Below, piece by piece: positions 1 to 8,707 of a stretch of 64,000 nt of DNA. Location: contig NZ_CP095413.1 in NCBI RefSeq assembly GCF_023016285.1, forward strand, positions 4,533,501 to 4,597,500, in the 5' to 3' direction. The stretch comes from Muricauda sp. SCSIO 64092. Lineage in GTDB: Bacteria; Bacteroidota; Bacteroidia; Flavobacteriales; Flavobacteriaceae. The notes below the pieces were generated by a model. That model was not told the origin of the DNA and searched no databases. It was given only the letters and a program-made list of their open reading frames with translations. Both the position numbers and the translations under genes were made by a program. Position 1 is the stretch's first letter; the number at the start of each line of letters is the position of its first letter.

Positions 1-898
1 AAATCAAACAACCGGCCAGGCCTGAAAGCAGGAATAACAAAAAGTCCAGCCATTTGTGCCTGGTCCCATGTTTAAAATCCAAATAGGTAATTACCAGGAC
101 AAAACCAAGAAGGGCAATGAACCAAAAAAGGGGAGAGGTCATAAAAGTCCCATGGTCGGTGGTTTCGGGATATTCCAAAACGCTACGCTCCCTTTTTAAG
201 AGGGGTTTCCCGTTTCGCGTGGTATTCCGCAACTGGTGCATGGCGTAATATGGCGAAAACATATGGCCCTCTACGGTAGCCGTTTTATCGGTGACATTGC
301 CAAAGGCCAGTTCAATACCGAAGGCGCCCCAGGAATTGGTGGGTATAAATTCACGTACCAATTGCCTGTAGGAGTGTTTAGGGTCCAAATGGTCACCATT
401 AAACGTGATGGTATTGTCCACTTCCTCCTTTAATATCTTTCCAGTGATGTTGGAGCAATTATTGAACAAGGGATCGTAAAGGTAGTCCCGATTTTCCGGA
501 CGATAGTTTTCTTCAAAAAACTGGAACAACCTATTGACTTCTTCTGATGTTAAATCCAAAAGTTGTTCCTTTACCCAACGTTTTTCGTATTCATATTCGA
601 AAAGAAATCGGTCGAACCTACTGCGGCTCAAGGAATAAATGAGTTTTCCCCTGGCAAAATTGAGGTAGAAGTTGGGCTTGTCAAAATCAAAGGTTCCATA
701 ATTGTATACAATATCCAGGCCCAAAGCGGAGTCCTGCACCCTAAAGGCCGTATGTCCAAAGGCAGTGTACAATTGATTTCCGGCACCACAAGTGAGCACA
801 CTTATTTGGGCATTTTCGGATAATTGCGGAAGGTTCTGTGCCGAATGCCCCCATGTTAAAAGGAGAAAGGGCAGCAGAAACAGTTGTTTGATTCTCAT
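1..898 (-). CDS. DUF4105 (Lnb N-terminal-like) membrane protein, 3' end outside window
   Basis: I read an open frame on the minus strand from the ATG at 896-898 to the window edge, about 299 residues with no stop. It opens with a signal peptide (MRIKQLFLLPFLLLTWG, then SAQ). A domain follows with CGAGNQLYTAFGHTAFRV near residues 46-63 and a later NNCSN motif. This is the pattern of the DUF4105 family, related to the periplasmic domain of lipoprotein N-acyltransferase Lnb. A hydrophobic segment near residues 257-272 is followed by another at the edge, so the C-terminus is membrane-embedded. Family assignment is from recall of its motifs; the substrate in this organism is unknown. It is transcribed away from pssA. 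Confidence 0.75.
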   Translation of the reverse strand, partial: MRIKQLFLLPFLLLTWGHSAQNLPQLSENAQISVLTCGAGNQLYTAFGHTAFRVQDSALGLDIVYNYGTFDFDKPNFYLNFARGKLIYSLSRSRFDRFLFEYEYEKRWVKEQLLDLTSEEVNRLFQFFEENYRPENRDYLYDPLFNNCSNITGKILKEEVDNTITFNGDHLDPKHSYRQLVREFIPTNSWGAFGIELAFGNVTDKTATVEGHMFSPYYAMHQLRNTTRNGKPLLKRERSVLEYPETTDHGTFMTSPLFWFIALLGFVLVITYLDFKHGTRHKWLDFLLFLLSGLAGCLI

Positions 899-990
899 GG
901 ATAGCAAATATCAACATATTTGTTATTTGGCGGTCAACTGAAAAAAAATAAAGCCTATTTTTTAGTTTATTTTTACAAAAATCAAATTCA

Positions 991-1713
991 ATGAAAACCC
1001 ATATTCCCAATTTCATTACGTTACTCAATCTTTTTTGTGGTTGTATTGCAGTGGTATTTGCGGTGATGAACCGATTGGAGTTAGCGGCAATTTTTGTTTT
1101 TCTGGGGATATTTTTTGATTTTTTGGATGGTTTTGCCGCACGGATGCTTGGGGTGACCAGTGACATTGGAATACAACTGGACTCTTTAGCAGATATGGTG
1201 ACCAGCGGGGTTGTCCCCGGAATTGTCATGTTCCAATTGTTGAACATGGCCCAAAAGGAGGGTTGGAATTTAGACCTTTTTGGAATGCATACGGATGTTG
1301 GGCTATTACCCTTGTTCGGTTTTATGATTACTTTGGCCTCTGCCTATAGGCTCGCCAAGTTCAATGTGGATGAAAATCAGGTTAGCTCATTTAGGGGGCT
1401 GCCCACACCGGCAAACGCACTCCTTATTTTGTCCATGCCCCTGATACTGTTGTACCAAAACAATGATGTTTTGAACAGCATTATCCTAAATCAGTGGTTT
1501 TTAATTGGATTGACCATCCTAAGTGCCTTTCTATTGAATTCTGGGATCGAACTTTTTGCCTTGAAGTTCAATGGACTTGGATTTAAGGAAAATGGAGTGA
1601 AGTATTTATTTTTGATTGGAAGTTTGGTGCTGTTGCTGACCTTAAAGTTTTTGGCAATTCCGATTGTTGTCCTTTTTTACATCCTAAGTTCCTTGGTGCT
1701 AAAAAAAGCGTAG
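991..1713 (+). CDS. pssA: CDP-diacylglycerol--serine O-phosphatidyltransferase
   Basis: Integral membrane enzyme that makes phosphatidylserine from CDP-diacylglycerol and serine, the precursor of phosphatidylethanolamine. The 240-residue protein has the CDP-alcohol phosphotransferase signature DG(x2)AR(x8)G(x3)D(x3)D with D46, G47, A50, R51, G60, D64 and D68 all in place. About seven hydrophobic helices surround it. The size fits the short type II bacterial enzyme. The gene converges on lptB with about 50 bp between the stops and no clear terminator. The class is certain from the motif; serine rather than glycerol phosphate as acceptor is inferred from the family resemblance. Confidence 0.88.
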   Translation: MKTHIPNFITLLNLFCGCIAVVFAVMNRLELAAIFVFLGIFFDFLDGFAARMLGVTSDIGIQLDSLADMVTSGVVPGIVMFQLLNMAQKEGWNLDLFGMHTDVGLLPLFGFMITLASAYRLAKFNVDENQVSSFRGLPTPANALLILSMPLILLYQNNDVLNSIILNQWFLIGLTILSAFLLNSGIELFALKFNGLGFKENGVKYLFLIGSLVLLLTLKFLAIPIVVLFYILSSLVLKKA

Positions 1714-1766
1714 CAATACAAGCGTATGAATCCAATTGGGCAACCTTGACTTTGGCAGTGAAGGCA

Positions 1767-2507
1767 TTAAAATTCCAATTTCTTTTTTCGAAGTTCAAAG
1801 TTTTGTCCCAAATATACTTTTCGGACCATTTGGTCCTGGGCCAAATCTTCCGGAACTCCTGCTTTAAGTATACCGCCTTCAAACATGAGGTAAGATCTTT
1901 CGGTAATGGCCAAGGTCTCTTGTACATTGTGGTCCGTGATCAAGATGCCAATGTTTTTGTTCTTTAGTTGGGCCACAATGCGCTGAATGTCCTCTACGGC
2001 GATGGGGTCAACGCCGGCAAAGGGTTCGTCCAACAGAATAAATTTTGGGTCGGTAGCCAAAGCACGGGCAATCTCGGTTCTTCGCCTTTCACCTCCCGAT
2101 AATAGATCTCCACGGTTTTTACGGATATGTCCCAATCCAAATTCATCAATAAGGCTTTCCATTTTCATGTGCTGCTCTTTTTTGGAGAGGGTAGTGGTCT
2201 GTAGTACGCTCAAAATATTATCCTCAATACTCAGTTTTCTGAAAACCGAGGCTTCCTGGGCCAAATAACCAATACCGTTCTGTGCCCGTTTGTACATGGG
2301 AAACTCGGTAATTTCCATGTCGTTCAGGTAAATCTTTCCCCCATTGGGTTTAATGAGCCCTACGATCATGTAGAAAGAGGTGGTCTTACCTGCTCCATTG
2401 GGTCCCAGGAGGCCCACAATTTCCCCTTGTCGGACTTCCAGGGAAATACCTTTGACCACCCTACGGCCCCGATAGGCCTTCATAATGTTTTCTGCACGTA
2501 AGATCAT
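1767..2507 (-). CDS. lptB: LPS export ABC transporter ATP-binding protein LptB
   Basis: Cytoplasmic ATPase that powers lipopolysaccharide extraction from the inner membrane together with LptF/LptG permeases. The 246 residues contain Walker [10 protein letters not shown] (35-43), the ABC signature LSGGE (136-140) and Walker B FILLDEP (156-162), with the LptB-typical run [12 protein letters not shown] after the signature. A short basic C-terminal extension (ELRKKKLEF) follows the usual end. It is the last gene of a minus-strand cluster with kdsD and tatC. A partner permease gene lies in this window at 51041-52123. Confidence 0.93.
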   Translation of the reverse strand: MILRAENIMKAYRGRRVVKGISLEVRQGEIVGLLGPNGAGKTTSFYMIVGLIKPNGGKIYLNDMEITEFPMYKRAQNGIGYLAQEASVFRKLSIEDNILSVLQTTTLSKKEQHMKMESLIDEFGLGHIRKNRGDLLSGGERRRTEIARALATDPKFILLDEPFAGVDPIAVEDIQRIVAQLKNKNIGILITDHNVQETLAITERSYLMFEGGILKAGVPEDLAQDQMVRKVYLGQNFELRKKKLEF

Positions 2508-2564
2508 ATCTAAATGTCAAAGCTAGTTAAATGGGGGAACCAAATATCCCCTATTGTGATTTCA

Positions 2565-2918
2565 TTAACCTTCATCAAGGGATTCCAGTGCTTCCCAGTA
2601 TTCATAGGCCCTGCGGAGGTGGGGAATTACAATTGTTCCCCCAATTAAGGTGGCAATGCCCAAAGTTTCCATGACCTCTTCCTTGGAAACGCCCTCCTTT
2701 TTGGAACTTTCCAAATGGTATTTTACACAATCGTCGCAACGCAGCACTGCAGATGCCACCAATCCCAATAACTCTTTGGTTTTTACATCCAGGGCACCGG
2801 CCATAAAGGCGTTGGTGTCCAAATTAAAAATGCGCTTAATGAGCTTGTTGTTTTCTGCCAACAATTTATCGTTCATTTTGGCACGGTAGGCATTGAATTC
2901 TTCTACTTGATCATGCAT
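2565..2918 (-). CDS. carboxymuconolactone decarboxylase / AhpD-like family protein
   Basis: Small all-helical protein of 117 residues with the AhpD-type redox motif C61-D-D-C64 followed by H68, in the context LRCDDCVKYH. Members are peroxidase or alkylhydroperoxidase-like enzymes; the CxxC argues for redox activity rather than a true decarboxylase. Its start overlaps the 3' end of tatC by 8 nt, so the two are probably translationally coupled. lptB follows 57 nt downstream. The substrate cannot be read from the sequence. Confidence 0.85.
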   Translation of the reverse strand: MHDQVEEFNAYRAKMNDKLLAENNKLIKRIFNLDTNAFMAGALDVKTKELLGLVASAVLRCDDCVKYHLESSKKEGVSKEEVMETLGIATLIGGTIVIPHLRRAYEYWEALESLDEG

Positions 2919-3747
2919 TTTTTTGTTCTTTTTCCTTCTTCAATTCTTTCTTTAATACCACTTTGGATATGTAAATGCTTACTTGGTACAGTATAAGCAC
3001 TGGAATGGCCACAACGATTTGGCTGGTCACATCCGGAGGGGTGATTATGGCGGAAAGTATCAAAACAATGACGAGGGCAATCTTTCGATACTTTTTAAGG
3101 ATTTCCGGGGTCACCAACCCAACCTTTGTTAGAAAATAAATGACAATCGGCAACTCGAACATGATACCACAGGCAATGACGGCTGCCCTAACCGTACCAA
3201 TATAGGAGGCGAGGTCAATCTCATTGGTAACTTCCTTACTCACTTGATACGTACCCAAAAAGTTAATGGACAATGGGGCCACCACATAATAACCGAACAA
3301 TACCCCAATAAAGAAAAGTAAGGAAGCCACTAGAATGAAACCACGCGAATGCTTTCGTTCCTTTTCATAAAGTCCGGGGCTGATAAACCGCCACAATTCC
3401 CATAAAATATAGGGGAACCCAATAATTACACCGGCCCAGATCGAGGTCCAGATATGTGCAGAAAACTGCCCTGCCATTAATCGGCTCTGAATGGTAAAAG
3501 GCAAACTGTCCCCACAAAATTCAGAATCCACCCCAAAAAAAGTAGCTACGGCACAGAAGAACCGGTAGGTTGGGAAATCCAGGTTTTTTGGACCGAAGAT
3601 AATGGTATCAAAGATAAAGCCCCGCATGACAAAAGCCACGCAGCCTATGAGTACAATGGCCAAAGTGGAACGGATCAAATGCCATCGCAATTCTTCAAGA
3701 TGGTCCAAAAAGGACATTTCATTGTGGTCTTTAGCAACTTTTGTCAT
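2911..3747 (-). CDS. tatC: Sec-independent protein translocase subunit TatC
   Basis: Core membrane subunit of the twin-arginine translocase, which recognises RR signal peptides and exports folded proteins. The N-terminal MSFLDHLEELRWHLIRS motif (residues 11-27) is the diagnostic TatC signature. Six hydrophobic helices and the internal FPYILWELWRFISPGLYEKE block agree with the family. An enlarged periplasmic loop between the first two helices is rich in aromatic residues and contains two cysteines. The 278-residue length is normal. It overlaps kdsD by one base. No tatA/tatB gene is in this window. Confidence 0.95.
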   Translation of the reverse strand: MTKVAKDHNEMSFLDHLEELRWHLIRSTLAIVLIGCVAFVMRGFIFDTIIFGPKNLDFPTYRFFCAVATFFGVDSEFCGDSLPFTIQSRLMAGQFSAHIWTSIWAGVIIGFPYILWELWRFISPGLYEKERKHSRGFILVASLLFFIGVLFGYYVVAPLSINFLGTYQVSKEVTNEIDLASYIGTVRAAVIACGIMFELPIVIYFLTKVGLVTPEILKKYRKIALVIVLILSAIITPPDVTSQIVVAIPVLILYQVSIYISKVVLKKELKKEKEQKNA

Positions 3748-4712
3748 TAGGAAATCCCTTCATTTATGAGGTTATGGAGATGTACTACTCCTAAATATTC
3801 TGTGTTGTCCATGACCAATAATTGCGAAATACCATGCGCTCGCAATACCTCCAGGGCTTTTACCGCCAAGACATTGGGGGCAATGGTTTTTGGACTTTTG
3901 GTCATAATATCCCTTGCCGTTATGGAGTTGATGTTATCGTATTTGCTCAACATTCTTCGTATATCACCATCCGTCACTATACCTATGACCCTTCCCTTCT
4001 CCATAACAGCGGTTACCCCGAGCATTTTTTCCGAGATTTCAACAATGACCTGTTTTACGTTCGCATCTGCCTCGATCTGTGGTTTTAGATTGTTTCCAAC
4101 AATATCCTCCACCCTGAGATATAGGCGTTTTCCCAAGGAGCCTCCGGGATGGTATTTGGCAAAATCCTCACTGCTGAATCCCCTTAGTTTCAATAATGAA
4201 ATGGCCAGGGCGTCCCCCATAACCAACTGTGCCGTAGTGCTCGTTGTTGGGGCAAGATTGTTTGGACAGGCTTCCTTTTCCACATAGGTGTTGAGTGCAA
4301 AGTCCGATTGCTTTGCCAAAGTGGAGTCCATATTGCCCGTAATCGCAATCAACTTATTGTTTCCCCTTTTTATGAGCGGAATCAACATTTTTATTTCCTC
4401 GGTATTACCGCTTTTGGACAGACAAATGACTACATCGTTTTTTTGAATGGTGCCAAGGTCCCCATGAATGGCATCAGCAGCATGCATAAAAATGGCCGGC
4501 GTACCGGTAGAGTTAAAGGTGGCCACTATTTTTGAAGCGATCAATGCGCTCTTTCCAACGCCGGTAATAACAACCCTTCCTTTGGATTCCAGAATGCAAC
4601 GGACGGCGTTTTCAAATTGATGATCTATAAATGCGGCAAGGTTTCCTATGGCCTCACTTTCATTCGCAATGGTTTGTTTTGCAATTTCAAGAATGCTGTT
4701 GGAAGTGTTCAA
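3747..4712 (-). CDS. kdsD: KpsF/GutQ family D-arabinose-5-phosphate isomerase
   Basis: Converts ribulose 5-phosphate to arabinose 5-phosphate, the first step towards KDO for lipopolysaccharide. The protein has 321 residues: an SIS sugar-isomerase domain (about 30-180; VVITGVGKSALIASKIVATF, then CLSKSGNTEEI) followed by two CBS domains (about 205-321; GIVTDGDIRRML is typical). The length matches KdsD. It leads a minus-strand cluster (kdsD-tatC-AhpD-like-lptB) with 1-nt and 8-nt overlaps. It is divergent from recQ across about 155 bp. The pairing with lptB makes LPS assembly the likely theme. Confidence 0.92.
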   Translation of the reverse strand: MNTSNSILEIAKQTIANESEAIGNLAAFIDHQFENAVRCILESKGRVVITGVGKSALIASKIVATFNSTGTPAIFMHAADAIHGDLGTIQKNDVVICLSKSGNTEEIKMLIPLIKRGNNKLIAITGNMDSTLAKQSDFALNTYVEKEACPNNLAPTTSTTAQLVMGDALAISLLKLRGFSSEDFAKYHPGGSLGKRLYLRVEDIVGNNLKPQIEADANVKQVIVEISEKMLGVTAVMEKGRVIGIVTDGDIRRMLSKYDNINSITARDIMTKSPKTIAPNVLAVKALEVLRAHGISQLLVMDNTEYLGVVHLHNLINEGIS

Positions 4713-4867
4713 AGTATTTAACGGGTGTTTGGGTTGTTTTACTGAAAGAATGTCTTATATTTAAGTTTACAAAACTAAATAAATCTAGATTGTTCACATA
4801 GCGCCGTACCTAAGATTAAACACTGACCATGGCCTTCCAATAACTTCGGTACACCGCTTTTTATGTA

Positions 4868-7081
4868 ATGGATTTACCAAAAATGGGTTTGACGATGGAT
4901 TTGCAGGGTGCTTTGAAGAAGTATTTTGGTTTCGACCAATTCAAAGGCCTCCAAGAAAACGTAATAGAAAATGTCCTGGACAATAGGGACACTTTTGTTA
5001 TCATGCCAACCGGCGGCGGAAAATCACTTTGTTATCAATTACCGGCATTAATGAAGAAGGGGACCGCAATTGTGGTGTCACCCCTTATTGCCTTAATGAA
5101 AAATCAAGTGGATGCCATACGGGGTGTTTCGGAAGAACACGGGATTGCCCATGTTTTAAATTCCTCGTTGACCAAAACCGAGGTAAGACAGGTAAAGGAA
5201 GATATTGTCAATGGGCTTACCAAATTGCTTTATGTGGCTCCGGAATCCCTGACCAAGGAAGAATATGTGGACTTTTTGCAGCAGGTGACGTTGTCTTTTG
5301 TTGCCGTGGATGAAGCACATTGTATTTCGGAATGGGGACATGATTTTAGACCCGAATACCGCAACTTAAGGAGCATCATTTCCCGATTGGGCGATGCAAT
5401 CCCGATTATCGGGTTAACGGCGACGGCCACGCCAAAGGTCCAGGAAGACATTATCAAGAACCTGGGGATGAATGACGCAAAGGTCTTTAAGGCCTCGTTC
5501 AATAGGCCCAACCTGTTTTATGAAGTACGTCCCAAGACCAAAAATGTGGATGCGGACATTATCCGATTTGTAAAGCAAAATCAAAACAAATCCGGTATTG
5601 TATATTGTCTGAGCCGTAAACGGGTGGAAGAACTGGCACAGGTACTTCAGGTAAATGGTATTAGTGCAGTCCCCTACCATGCCGGTTTTGATGCAAAGAC
5701 CAGGGCCAAATACCAGGATATGTTCCTAATGGAGGATGTGGATGTTGTGGTGGCCACAATTGCCTTTGGCATGGGAATTGACAAACCGGACGTGCGCTTT
5801 GTTATCCATCATGATATCCCCAAGAGTATTGAAAGTTACTATCAGGAAACGGGTAGGGCCGGTCGTGATGGTGGTGAAGGACATTGCTTGGCATATTACT
5901 CCTATAAGGATGTGGAAAAGTTGGAGAAATTTATGTCGGGCAAACCTGTGGCGGAACAGGAGATAGGACATGCCTTACTTCAAGAAATAGTGGCCTATGC
6001 AGAAACTTCCATGTCACGCAGAAAGTTCATCCTGCACTATTTTGGGGAAGACTTCGATGAAGTCAATGGCGAGGGAGCGGATATGGATGACAATACCAGG
6101 AACCCAAAACCCAAGGAAGAAGCCAAGGATAGCTTGGTGAAACTATTACGCGTGGTGCAGGACACCATGGAAAAATTCAAGACCAAGGAAATCGTTAGGA
6201 CCTTGGTGGGGAAGACCAATGCCTTGATTTCCTCCCATAGAACGGAGGAAAAGGAAATTTTCGGTATTGGTGAAGATAAGGATGAGCAGTATTGGATGGC
6301 CTTGATCAGACAGGTCTTGGTCGCAGGTTATTTGCAAAAAGAGATTGAACAGTACGGGGTACTGCATGTCACGGAAAAGGGGAAGGCATTTTTAGCGACC
6401 CCGGTTTCTTTCCTAATGACCAAGGACCATGAATACAAGGAAGAAGAGGATTCCAGTATCATTACCAATGGGAAATCCACAGGAAATGCAGCGGATGAGA
6501 AACTTTTGAAGTTGCTTCGGGATTTGCGAAAAAGGGAGGCCAGAAAAAATGATGTGCCTCCTTTTGTAGTTTTTCAAGACCCTTCTTTGGATGATATGGC
6601 CCTCAAGTATCCCATTACCATGGAAGAATTGCTCAATGTGCACGGTGTGGGGGAAGGAAAGGCAAAAAAATATGGAAAACCTTTTGTGGAATTGATCTCC
6701 ACCTATGTGGAAGAGAACGATATTGTTAGACCGGACGATTTGGTGGTAAAAAGCACGGGTGCAAATTCCGGTTTAAAGCTGTATATCATTCAAAGCGTGG
6801 ATAGAAAATTGCCCCTGGATGATATCGCCGCCGCCAAAGGCCTGGAACTTCCGGATTTGATTAAGGACATGGAACAGATTGTCTTTAGTGGTACTAAATT
6901 GAATCTTGGGTATTGGGTGGATGAAATCCTGGATGAAGACCAACAAGAGGAGATCCATGAGTATTTTCTGGAGGCCGAAACCGATTCCATAACCGTTGCC
7001 ATGGAGGAATTTGATGGGGATTATGAAGAGGAGGAACTCCGTATCTATCGATTAAAATTCATGAGTGAGGTGGCGAATTAA
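4868..7081 (+). CDS. recQ: ATP-dependent DNA helicase RecQ, zinc-ligand cysteines absent
   Basis: Superfamily 2 3'-5' helicase for recombination and repair. The 737 residues include Walker A MPTGGGKS (46-53), the DEAH box VDEAHCISEWGHDFRPEY, and motif VI with YYQETGRAGRDG. The RQC region and an HRDC domain (around residues 535-620) follow. Canonical RecQ has four zinc cysteines after the YFGE motif; here that region reads SRRKFILHYFGED and then a Glu/Asp/Asn stretch without cysteine. I recall this as a Bacteroidota trait, so it is not a sign of decay. Translation could also start at Met10 (4895), just before the conserved LQGALKKYFGF. A terminator follows at once. Confidence 0.95.
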   Translation: MDLPKMGLTMDLQGALKKYFGFDQFKGLQENVIENVLDNRDTFVIMPTGGGKSLCYQLPALMKKGTAIVVSPLIALMKNQVDAIRGVSEEHGIAHVLNSSLTKTEVRQVKEDIVNGLTKLLYVAPESLTKEEYVDFLQQVTLSFVAVDEAHCISEWGHDFRPEYRNLRSIISRLGDAIPIIGLTATATPKVQEDIIKNLGMNDAKVFKASFNRPNLFYEVRPKTKNVDADIIRFVKQNQNKSGIVYCLSRKRVEELAQVLQVNGISAVPYHAGFDAKTRAKYQDMFLMEDVDVVVATIAFGMGIDKPDVRFVIHHDIPKSIESYYQETGRAGRDGGEGHCLAYYSYKDVEKLEKFMSGKPVAEQEIGHALLQEIVAYAETSMSRRKFILHYFGEDFDEVNGEGADMDDNTRNPKPKEEAKDSLVKLLRVVQDTMEKFKTKEIVRTLVGKTNALISSHRTEEKEIFGIGEDKDEQYWMALIRQVLVAGYLQKEIEQYGVLHVTEKGKAFLATPVSFLMTKDHEYKEEEDSSIITNGKSTGNAADEKLLKLLRDLRKREARKNDVPPFVVFQDPSLDDMALKYPITMEELLNVHGVGEGKAKKYGKPFVELISTYVEENDIVRPDDLVVKSTGANSGLKLYIIQSVDRKLPLDDIAAAKGLELPDLIKDMEQIVFSGTKLNLGYWVDEILDEDQQEEIHEYFLEAETDSITVAMEEFDGDYEEEELRIYRLKFMSEVAN

Positions 7082-7109
7082 AAAAGCCCCGAATTACGGG
7101 GCCTTTTTT
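7082..7109. terminator. bidirectional intrinsic terminator between recQ and the CCC-motif gene
   Basis: Stem GGCCCCG/CGGGGCC-type (GCCCCG, 5-nt loop, CGGGGC) is flanked by an A-run on the left and a T-run on the right. It can therefore end transcripts from both convergent genes. Confidence 0.85.
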
Positions 7110-7422
7110 AGAAACTTTCGGAAAACTCCCCCGACGAACTGATCAGGGCGATGATAAATCCAAAATATAGTATGGACAAAACGAGCATGATCAGTGATAA
7201 TGCCAATCCTATATAAGAAAGTATCCTTCCCGTCTTCACATTACTGATATCACTGTATAATTCGGGATTTTCATTATACAGTGCTTCGGCACTTTTGGCC
7301 TTTACCAGTCCAATAATGCTAAAAATGATGGCAAAGGGTCCACAGCAGATGAGTGAACCCACAATGGAAATAATTCCCATGGTCAGTACGGTACTGGCGC
7401 CCGGTAGGGGTTGTTGGCTCAT
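7108..7422 (-). CDS. CCC-motif small membrane protein (first copy)
   Basis: Hydrophobic protein of 104 residues with two predicted membrane helices, the first carrying SLICCGPFAI and the second near residues 66-95. A short polar loop between them has YNENPELYSD. It is homologous to the neighbouring 112-residue protein: both have a Cys cluster in helix 1, a loop with a Y/S-rich N/PELY or PESY motif, then a K-T-x-[KR]-I helix start. These resemble the flavobacterial CCC-motif membrane proteins. Function is unknown. It is the last gene of a three-gene minus-strand operon. Confidence 0.7.
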   Translation of the reverse strand: MSQQPLPGASTVLTMGIISIVGSLICCGPFAIIFSIIGLVKAKSAEALYNENPELYSDISNVKTGRILSYIGLALSLIMLVLSILYFGFIIALISSSGEFSESF

Positions 7423-7434
7423 GCTGGATATGGA

Positions 7435-7773
7435 TTATTCGGTTTCAACGCCGTATTGTTCCATCATTTCATTTACCCTTTCCATATATCCTTCCCATCC
7501 GCCTAATTGGTTTATTTGATATAAAGACCATAAAAGTGTCAAGACACCCAATACCAATCCTATTATGGTTATAATTTTTGCAGTTTTTAATTGACTGTAA
7601 TTACTATAACTTTCTGGGCTTGACAAGTAGAGTTTTTCATCTTTTCTCAGCAATATAAAGGCAATTCCGGAGAGCAGTATCCCCCCAATTCCCATGCTGA
7701 AGCAACAGCATAAAAAAGAAATGATGGCCAATACCAAAGAAATAGTAACATTCGGTAGTTTTTGTTGTTCCAT
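7435..7773 (-). CDS. CCC-motif small membrane protein (second copy)
   Basis: Two-helix membrane protein of 112 residues with a literal CCC in helix 1 (ISFLCCCFSMGIGG) and the loop LYLSSPESYSNYSQLKTAKI. It is a diverged paralogue of the gene 12 bp downstream. Its upstream neighbour is a DUF2752 protein that also has a clustered cysteine motif. The shared operon suggests a common membrane process that I cannot identify. Confidence 0.7.
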   Translation of the reverse strand: MEQQKLPNVTISLVLAIISFLCCCFSMGIGGILLSGIAFILLRKDEKLYLSSPESYSNYSQLKTAKIITIIGLVLGVLTLLWSLYQINQLGGWEGYMERVNEMMEQYGVETE

Positions 7774-7785
7774 AATTTAAAGTGT

Positions 7786-8094
7786 TTAGTGTATCAGTTT
7801 TATGATATAGTTGATTAAAATTAAGGCTACGGAAGCAATACTGAGCCAAATGATGGATTGATTGGCATATCTTAAATTGAAAAATTTATTGAGCACCAGT
7901 ATCAATGCTAGGGGAATTAATGTAAAGACTGCAGGATACATATGAAAAGCGGCGATGAAATCTCCGTTTAATAACAGTAATATCGCCCGCTGTAAGCCAC
8001 ATCCTGGACAGTCAAAGCCCAGCACCTGTTTGGTATAACAGGGGAGCATATAATCTTGAAGCCCCATATAAGATATGTTTGCCGTAGAATCCAT
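7786..8094 (-). CDS. DUF2752 membrane protein
   Basis: Protein of 102 residues with the DUF2752 signature CPGCGLQRAILLLLNGD (residues 29-45) followed by F-x-M-Y-P, then two membrane helices. It heads the operon with the two CCC-motif proteins. The CPxCG motif suggests metal or redox chemistry at the membrane, but no function is established that I can state. The gene is divergent from the Smr gene. Confidence 0.8.
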   Translation of the reverse strand: MDSTANISYMGLQDYMLPCYTKQVLGFDCPGCGLQRAILLLLNGDFIAAFHMYPAVFTLIPLALILVLNKFFNLRYANQSIIWLSIASVALILINYIIKLIH

Positions 8095-8105
8095 GCTTTA
8101 ACTTT

Positions 8106-8139
8106 TTGCAGGCTTAAAATACTATTATTTTTAGTTTTG
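8106..8139 (+). promoter_or_regulatory. promoter of the Smr-domain gene
   Basis: TTG at 8106-8108, 23-nt spacer, TAGTTTTG at 8132-8139. This matches the Bacteroidota primary-sigma consensus TTG-N17-23-TAnnTTTG and lies 29 bp before the start codon. Confidence 0.6.
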
Positions 8140-8167
8140 GAGTAATAAGAACATAAAATTTAGGGTC

Positions 8168-8707
8168 ATGGCAGGATTTGAATTGGGGGATAAGGTAGAG
8201 GTTTTGGATGAGGCCATTGAAGGGATTGTTACCGCCATTGAAGGAACGGTCATTACCCTTGAAACAAAAGATGGTTTTCCCCTACAATTTCCCAGTTCCC
8301 AATTGATAAAATCGGGAAGGGCACTAAATGTGGGAAATTATGAGGCTTTTCAGGCAAAAAAAGAAAAGGAAAGCCCGGAAAAAAAGAAAATAAAGGTACC
8401 CAAACCCAAAGAACGCAATGCCCCTAAAATGGAAGTGGACCTGCATATCCATCAGTTGACCAATTCCACCAGGGGAATGACCAATTTTGATATGTTAAAC
8501 CTACAAGTGGAAACCGCCAAACGCCAATTGGAATTTGCCATTGACAAACGAATTCAGAAAGTGGTCTTCATCCATGGCGTAGGAGAAGGCATACTTAAGG
8601 AAGAATTGAACTACCTCTTTAAAAAATATCCAGTTGATTTTTACGATGCCGAATACCAGAAATATGGCCTTGGGGCTACGGAAGTGTACATCTACCAAAA
8701 TTCCTAG
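8168..8707 (+). CDS. Smr/MutS2-type domain protein
   Basis: Protein of 179 residues. The N-terminal half (about 1-60) is a small beta-rich module with FELGDKVEVLDEAIEGIV, of the DUF2027 kind. A Lys/Glu-rich linker follows, then a C-terminal Smr domain: EVDLHIHQL near residue 90, VVFIHGVGEGIL near 136 and ATEVYI at the end. Smr domains are nicking nucleases or RNA/ribosome-associated nucleases. The DLHIH and HGxG motifs are intact. Its role here is undetermined. It converges on the next gene with stop codons overlapping by 4 nt. Confidence 0.82.
   Translation: MAGFELGDKVEVLDEAIEGIVTAIEGTVITLETKDGFPLQFPSSQLIKSGRALNVGNYEAFQAKKEKESPEKKKIKVPKPKERNAPKMEVDLHIHQLTNSTRGMTNFDMLNLQVETAKRQLEFAIDKRIQKVVFIHGVGEGILKEELNYLFKKYPVDFYDAEYQKYGLGATEVYIYQNS

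Noticed and set aside
236..823. Plus-strand frames of 65 and 86 codons near the left edge.
   Set aside because: Antisense to the DUF4105 frame, which is continuous and has a signal peptide and family motifs.
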